Part shown: positions 61,308 to 64,000 of the stretch, piece after piece
How the letters are laid out: each line of letters begins with the position of its first letter
Position numbering within the stretch: the first letter of the stretch is position 1
DNA from: Ruminococcus sp. UBA7158
GTDB lineage: Bacteria; Bacillota; Clostridia; Oscillospirales; Ruminococcaceae
Direction of reading: 5' to 3'
Length of the DNA: 64,000 nucleotides
Assembly: GCA_002491605.1 (NCBI GenBank)
Contig: DKWG01000008.1
Coordinates: 52,878-116,877, forward strand
Made by a program: the position numbers and the translations under genes
The notes under the pieces: generated by a model
What the model was told of the DNA's origin: nothing
Database searches by the model: none
What the model saw: only the letters and a program-made list of their open reading frames with translations

Positions 61308-62300
61308 TTATTCGGCTTTTTGGATATAAATCCTGCCGGCGTCTTGGTCAAGCTCTGCTTTAACCCTGTCTCCGCCCTTGATTCCTAAGTTCTCCATGTA
61401 GTCCTTCGGAAGCTGAAGTCTTCCCGTTCTGTCAAGAACGACAAGCTCCTCGGAAATAAACTCCTCTTCCTCAATGGGCGTTTCAGTGTTGTACTCCTCG
61501 CCTAAGCCCTTGGATTCCCTCAGAATATCCTGATGAGACTTCTTTATAATTTCACTCGATGTTCTTCCGTCTCTTATTGCGATAACTCTGTCGATTTTCT
61601 TAGCCAAACGCAAGTCATGAGTGACGATAACAATCGTTATTCCCTTTTTCTGATTTAAGTCTTTAAAAACGCCTAATAGCTGGTCTGACGTCTTAGTGTC
61701 GACTGAACCTGTCGGCTCGTCTGCCAGAAGAATACTCGGATTATTTGCCAGAGATATTGCAATTGCAACTCTTTGCTGCTCGCCTCCTGACATCTGGTCA
61801 AGACGTGAATTAATTCTGTGTGACAGTCCGACGGACTCCAACAGCTCCAAGGCTCTTGCACGCCGTTCCTTCTGTCCCTGTAAAAGCATCGGCAGCTCAA
61901 CGTTTTGAACCGCAGTAAGATAAGGGACAAGGTTTCTTGCGTTATTCTGCCAAACGAATCCGACCATATTTCGCTTATAAAGCATATAGTCCTCTTCGGT
62001 GAACTTCAACAGATTTCGTCCGTTTACCGTGAGTGAGCCTGCTGACGGCTTATCAAGTCCGCCGAGCATATTCAAAAGTGTCGACTTACCTGAGCCGGAT
62101 GAGCCTACTATTGCAACAAGCTCACCCTTTTTTATCTTCAGGTCAAGACCCTGAAGAGCGACAACCTCTATTTGATCAGTTTTATAAATCTTTACAAGGT
62201 TTTCGCACTCTATGGCGTATTCGGATTCCTCAGCGCCGGCGACGATTATTTCCTTTTCATGTTCAAGCTTCGCCTTTTTCTTCTTATTCAATAATCTCAC
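61308..62300 (-). CDS. LolD/MacB-type ABC ATPase with C-terminal AbrB-like domain
   Basis: A 330-residue ATPase: Walker A GSSGSGKST (about 64-72), signature MSGGEQQRVA (about 168-177), Walker B ILLADEPT and the His switch VTHD are complete. This subfamily serves FtsX/MacB permeases, not sugar importers. After a Glu-rich linker (PIEEEEFISEEL) the last 45 residues, VVLDRTGRLQLPKDYMENLGIKGGDRV, look like an AbrB/MazE swapped-hairpin domain, normally a DNA-binding or dimerisation unit. GTG 62300 overlaps the upstream ATPase gene by 17 bases. The fusion is the most unusual domain pairing in the window. Confidence 0.88.
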   Translation of the reverse strand: MRLLNKKKKAKLEHEKEIIVAGAEESEYAIECENLVKIYKTDQIEVVALQGLDLKIKKGELVAIVGSSGSGKSTLLNMLGGLDKPSAGSLTVNGRNLLKFTEEDYMLYKRNMVGFVWQNNARNLVPYLTAVQNVELPMLLQGQKERRARALELLESVGLSHRINSRLDQMSGGEQQRVAIAISLANNPSILLADEPTGSVDTKTSDQLLGVFKDLNQKKGITIVIVTHDLRLAKKIDRVIAIRDGRTSSEIIKKSHQDILRESKGLGEEYNTETPIEEEEFISEELVVLDRTGRLQLPKDYMENLGIKGGDRVKAELDQDAGRIYIQKAE

Positions 62301-62961
62301 CGTCCTCTAAGGTATATACCCTATCAGCAATTTCGAGCAAGCTGGGGTCGTGAGTTGTCATGACTATTGTCATCTTCTCATCGATAACCAAGCGCTTAAA
62401 CAGCTCGACAATGTGATGGCTCGTTGCTGAGTCAAGCTCAGCTGTCGGCTCGTCGGCAAAGATTATCCTCGGCTCGTGAGCTAATGCTCTTGCTATTGCA
62501 ACTCTTTGCTGCTCACCGCCTGAAAGCTCGCCGGGTCTATGGAACATTCTCTTTCCCAAGCCTACATCCTCAAGGCATTTCTTAACTCTTTCTTCCCTCT
62601 GATCAAACGGGAATTTTGAAAGCCTCAAGCCGAAATCGACATTTTCATATGCTGTCATTGACGACATCAGCGCTACCGACTGGAAAACGAAGGCCATCTT
62701 GTACCTTCTAAGCTCGTCACGCTTTAAATCTGAAAGCTTAGTGATGTCCGCGCCGTCAAAGAAAACTTCTCCGGCTGTTGGTCTGTCGAGCGCACCCAAA
62801 AGGTTTAAAAGCGTTGTTTTACCGGAACCGGACCTACCCTTCAAGATAGTAAGTCCACCCTCATTGACGGTTATATTAATGTCGCGCAGGGCGTGAACAA
62901 CGCTTCCGTCTCCGATTTGGAAATCTCGGCAAAGACCGTGGGTTGCAATTATTGTCTCCAT
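62284..62961 (-). CDS. LolD/MacB-type ABC ATPase
   Basis: A 225-residue ATPase of LolD/FtsE type: Walker A GRSGSGKTT (about 40-48), signature LSGGEQQRVAIARAL, Walker B IIFADEPTAELDS, His switch TTHD. First gene of the operon. ATG 62961 follows GGAGGG; the longer frame to 63033 runs through the leader. With the second ATPase it could form a heterodimer that powers the distant FtsX-type permease at 42.6-45.4 kb (inference). Confidence 0.92.
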   Translation of the reverse strand: METIIATHGLCRDFQIGDGSVVHALRDINITVNEGGLTILKGRSGSGKTTLLNLLGALDRPTAGEVFFDGADITKLSDLKRDELRRYKMAFVFQSVALMSSMTAYENVDFGLRLSKFPFDQREERVKKCLEDVGLGKRMFHRPGELSGGEQQRVAIARALAHEPRIIFADEPTAELDSATSHHIVELFKRLVIDEKMTIVMTTHDPSLLEIADRVYTLEDGEIIE

Positions 62962-62973
62962 AGTCCCTCCGCA

Positions 62974-62992
62974 AAGCTCAGCTAATGAGCTT
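62974..62992 (-). promoter_or_regulatory. Hairpin just before the first ribosome site of the operon
   Basis: AAGCTCA/TGAGCTT, 5-nt loop, ending a few bases before GGAGGG; it could control access of ribosomes. Confidence 0.4.
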
Positions 62993-63145
62993 AGTTCTAT
63001 AAAATGATATCCCGACCGCCTTAATTCAGTCACATTTTCCGCACAAAATCAATGACTGTGAAATTTAAATGCCGCTCAATAGCTTCTAAGGCTGATCAAA
63101 ATACCACTTTTAATTTGTTGTGAATGTGAGAATCCATACAGGCGC

Positions 63146-63164
63146 ATTGTGCAATATGCACAAT
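63146..63164. promoter_or_regulatory. 19-bp perfect palindrome in the operon leader
   Basis: ATTGTGCAATATGCACAAT: 8-bp arms, 3-bp centre, about 160 nt after the predicted start and 185 before the ATG. Fits a dimeric regulator site or an RNA hairpin. Confidence 0.5.
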
Positions 63165-63287
63165 TTAGTACTTATATCCCCCATAAACACCGATAAGCAA
63201 ACACTTTTCAAGACATTTTGTACAAAACGGAGTCTTCAAAAGATATTTGCTTCATTTCTAATATTTACTGAGTATTTCCAGAAAATA

Positions 63288-63306
63288 AGCACTCAACATA
63301 AGTGCT
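63288..63306 (-). promoter_or_regulatory. Hairpin at the 5' end of the operon mRNA
   Basis: AGCACT/AGTGCT with a 7-nt loop, about 14 nt after the predicted start; may stabilise the transcript or mark a regulator site. Confidence 0.35.
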
Positions 63307-63326
63307 CGTTTCTTATTAGCTTATTT

Positions 63327-63355
63327 ATTATATCAGACTGATTAACCGCTGTCAA
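63327..63355 (-). promoter_or_regulatory. Perfect sigma-A promoter of the ten-gene transport operon
   Basis: Minus strand TTGACA, exactly 17 nt, TATAAT; start near 63320 and a leader of about 360 nt to ATG 62961. Upstream, 63356-63695 shows no gene or clear site. Confidence 0.85.
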
Positions 63356-63695
63356 TATATATGACAAAGAAATGTGCTTTTTTCCGTCCGTTTTTTATAA
63401 ATAATCTACAATGGTTATATATGCGGTGTGAACAAATGTGATAACAACGTGTGTATTTGATTAAAGCATACACGATTTGTCAAGAATATTTTCATCCGAA
63501 CGGCGTTCGTAGCATGGGTCTACAGCTCTGAGTCCTTGCTTTAATGCAGAAAATGTTATCATCCGATAAAATGGCACTTGCCGACAAATCAAAAATCATT
63601 TGATTCTTACTGTTCGATCAGACTACCTTCTACGCTTATATTGTCAGCATAAGCAGCTGAGCGTTTTCATTGCGAGCTGCTATAGGGCATAAAAA

Positions 63696-63718
63696 TACCA
63701 CCCTGTTTCAGAGTGGTA
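63696..63718 (-). terminator. Second of two tandem terminators of the surface-protein gene
   Basis: Minus strand TACCACTCTG/CAGGGTGGTA (one T-G pair), 3-nt loop, then TTTTTATG. Confidence 0.8.
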
Positions 63719-63751
63719 AAAACTCGCCCCGTCTGCATCGGGGCGAGTTTT
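63719..63751 (-). terminator. First of two tandem terminators of the surface-protein gene
   Basis: Perfect 13-bp stem AAAACTCGCCCCG with complement, 7-nt loop, T-rich on the minus side; 28 bases after the stop. Confidence 0.85.
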
Positions 63752-63779
63752 GAATTATCCTTCTTAAGTTAGGAGGAAA

Positions 63780-64000
63780 TTATCTCTTCTTAGAAGTTGC
63801 AACTGCAGCTGCAGCCAAAACCATAGGAAGAACTGCGAGAGCGATGCCCATCGGAGGGTTCTCTTCCTTAGGCTCGTCAGGCTCGTTTACATCGATGGTG
63901 GGCTCATCAGGCTCAGTGGTAACATCACCGGGCTCAACAGGCTCGTTAACATTGATGTCGGGCTCTTCGTCAGCAGGCATTGTAAGAACGAGGTAAGCCT
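63780..64000 (-). CDS. C-terminus of a surface protein with sortase-type signal, 5'-truncated
   Basis: Only the last 73 residues are visible; the frame stays open to base 64000 (AYLVLTMPADEEPD...), so ATG 63980 is not the start. An acidic Pro/Glu/Asp/Asn-rich tail with repeats of the type DVNEPDEP and EPGDV leads to NPPMG, a hydrophobic helix (IALAVLPMVLAAAAVA) and the charged end TSKKR: the layout of a cell-wall sorting signal. The pentapeptide is NPPMG instead of NPxTG/LPxTG, with Met where Thr is expected. The function of the missing main part is unknown. Confidence 0.8.
   Translation of the reverse strand, partial: AYLVLTMPADEEPDINVNEPVEPGDVTTEPDEPTIDVNEPDEPKEENPPMGIALAVLPMVLAAAAVATSKKR

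Noticed and set aside
63120..63341. 73-codon plus-strand open frame
   Set aside because: It lies opposite the leader of the transport operon, has no ribosome site, and overlaps the palindrome and promoter region.
1..64000. tRNA, rRNA, CRISPR, insertion sequences, prophage
   Set aside because: Looked for T-loop motifs, regularly spaced repeats, transposase signatures and phage gene order on both strands; found none.

Overview
The window looks like chromosome of an anaerobic, spore-forming, fibre-degrading Gram-positive of the Oscillospiraceae/Ruminococcus type. The supporting evidence is inference from content: spore genes (a SpoIIQ-like M23 protein and SpoVAC), strong GGAGG ribosome sites, near-consensus sigma-A promoters, several secreted or lipid-anchored plant-polysaccharide hydrolases (GH5, GH43, GH39, GH26), a CotH/lamin-tail surface protein and an NPPMG-type cell-wall sorting signal. 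I saw no rRNA, tRNA, CRISPR array, insertion sequence or phage gene.

Layout. 1-5.7 kb: the 3' end of a SpoIIQ-like gene; an ArsP_2-type exporter overlapped by an orphan FakA C-terminal domain; a divergent maf operon (maf, unknown small gene, lipid kinase); a membrane/spermidine-synthase-like fusion. 5.7-12.8 kb: FGGY sugar kinase, divergent murA, walJ-rlmH, then a beta-CASP nuclease with a LOG-family hydrolase. 12.8-22 kb: a minus-strand housekeeping row (DUF1385 membrane protein, prmC, recA with a putative SOS box, recX, rimO, pgsA) that runs into two lipoprotein glycosidases, GH5 and GH43. 22-29.4 kb: lipoprotein plus OmpR-type two-component system, citrate synthase, GH39 xylosidase, SpoVAC. 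29.5-39.3 kb: LtaS-like sulfatase, CotH-kinase surface protein, YitT, a fibronectin-type repeat protein, galM. 39.4-42.6 kb: a small accessory patch with two paralogous lipoproteins, a decayed third copy, a 28-codon orphan signal-peptide ORF and a GNAT acetyltransferase.

42.6-63.4 kb is the most interesting part. A perfect-consensus promoter (63327-63355) with a roughly 360-nt structured leader appears to drive ten minus-strand genes over about 14 kb. These are two LolD/MacB-type ATPases (one fused to an AbrB-like domain), a 979-residue solute-binding protein with added carbohydrate-binding-like domains, a MalF/MalG permease pair, an NHL-TPR membrane protein, a Yip1-family membrane protein, a large DUF5696 exoprotein and a second MalF/MalG pair. 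No MsmX/UgpC-type ATPase is present. Downstream, past a bioY-GH26 module, lie a MacA-like adaptor and a 936-residue FtsX-type permease, which are the natural partners of the two ATPases. I read this as one split envelope machine that joins sugar-type uptake parts to a MacAB-like part.

The last bases hold the C-terminus of a surface protein with a sortase-type signal. Starts were moved from the longest reading frame wherever a ribosome site or family N-terminus supported another codon.
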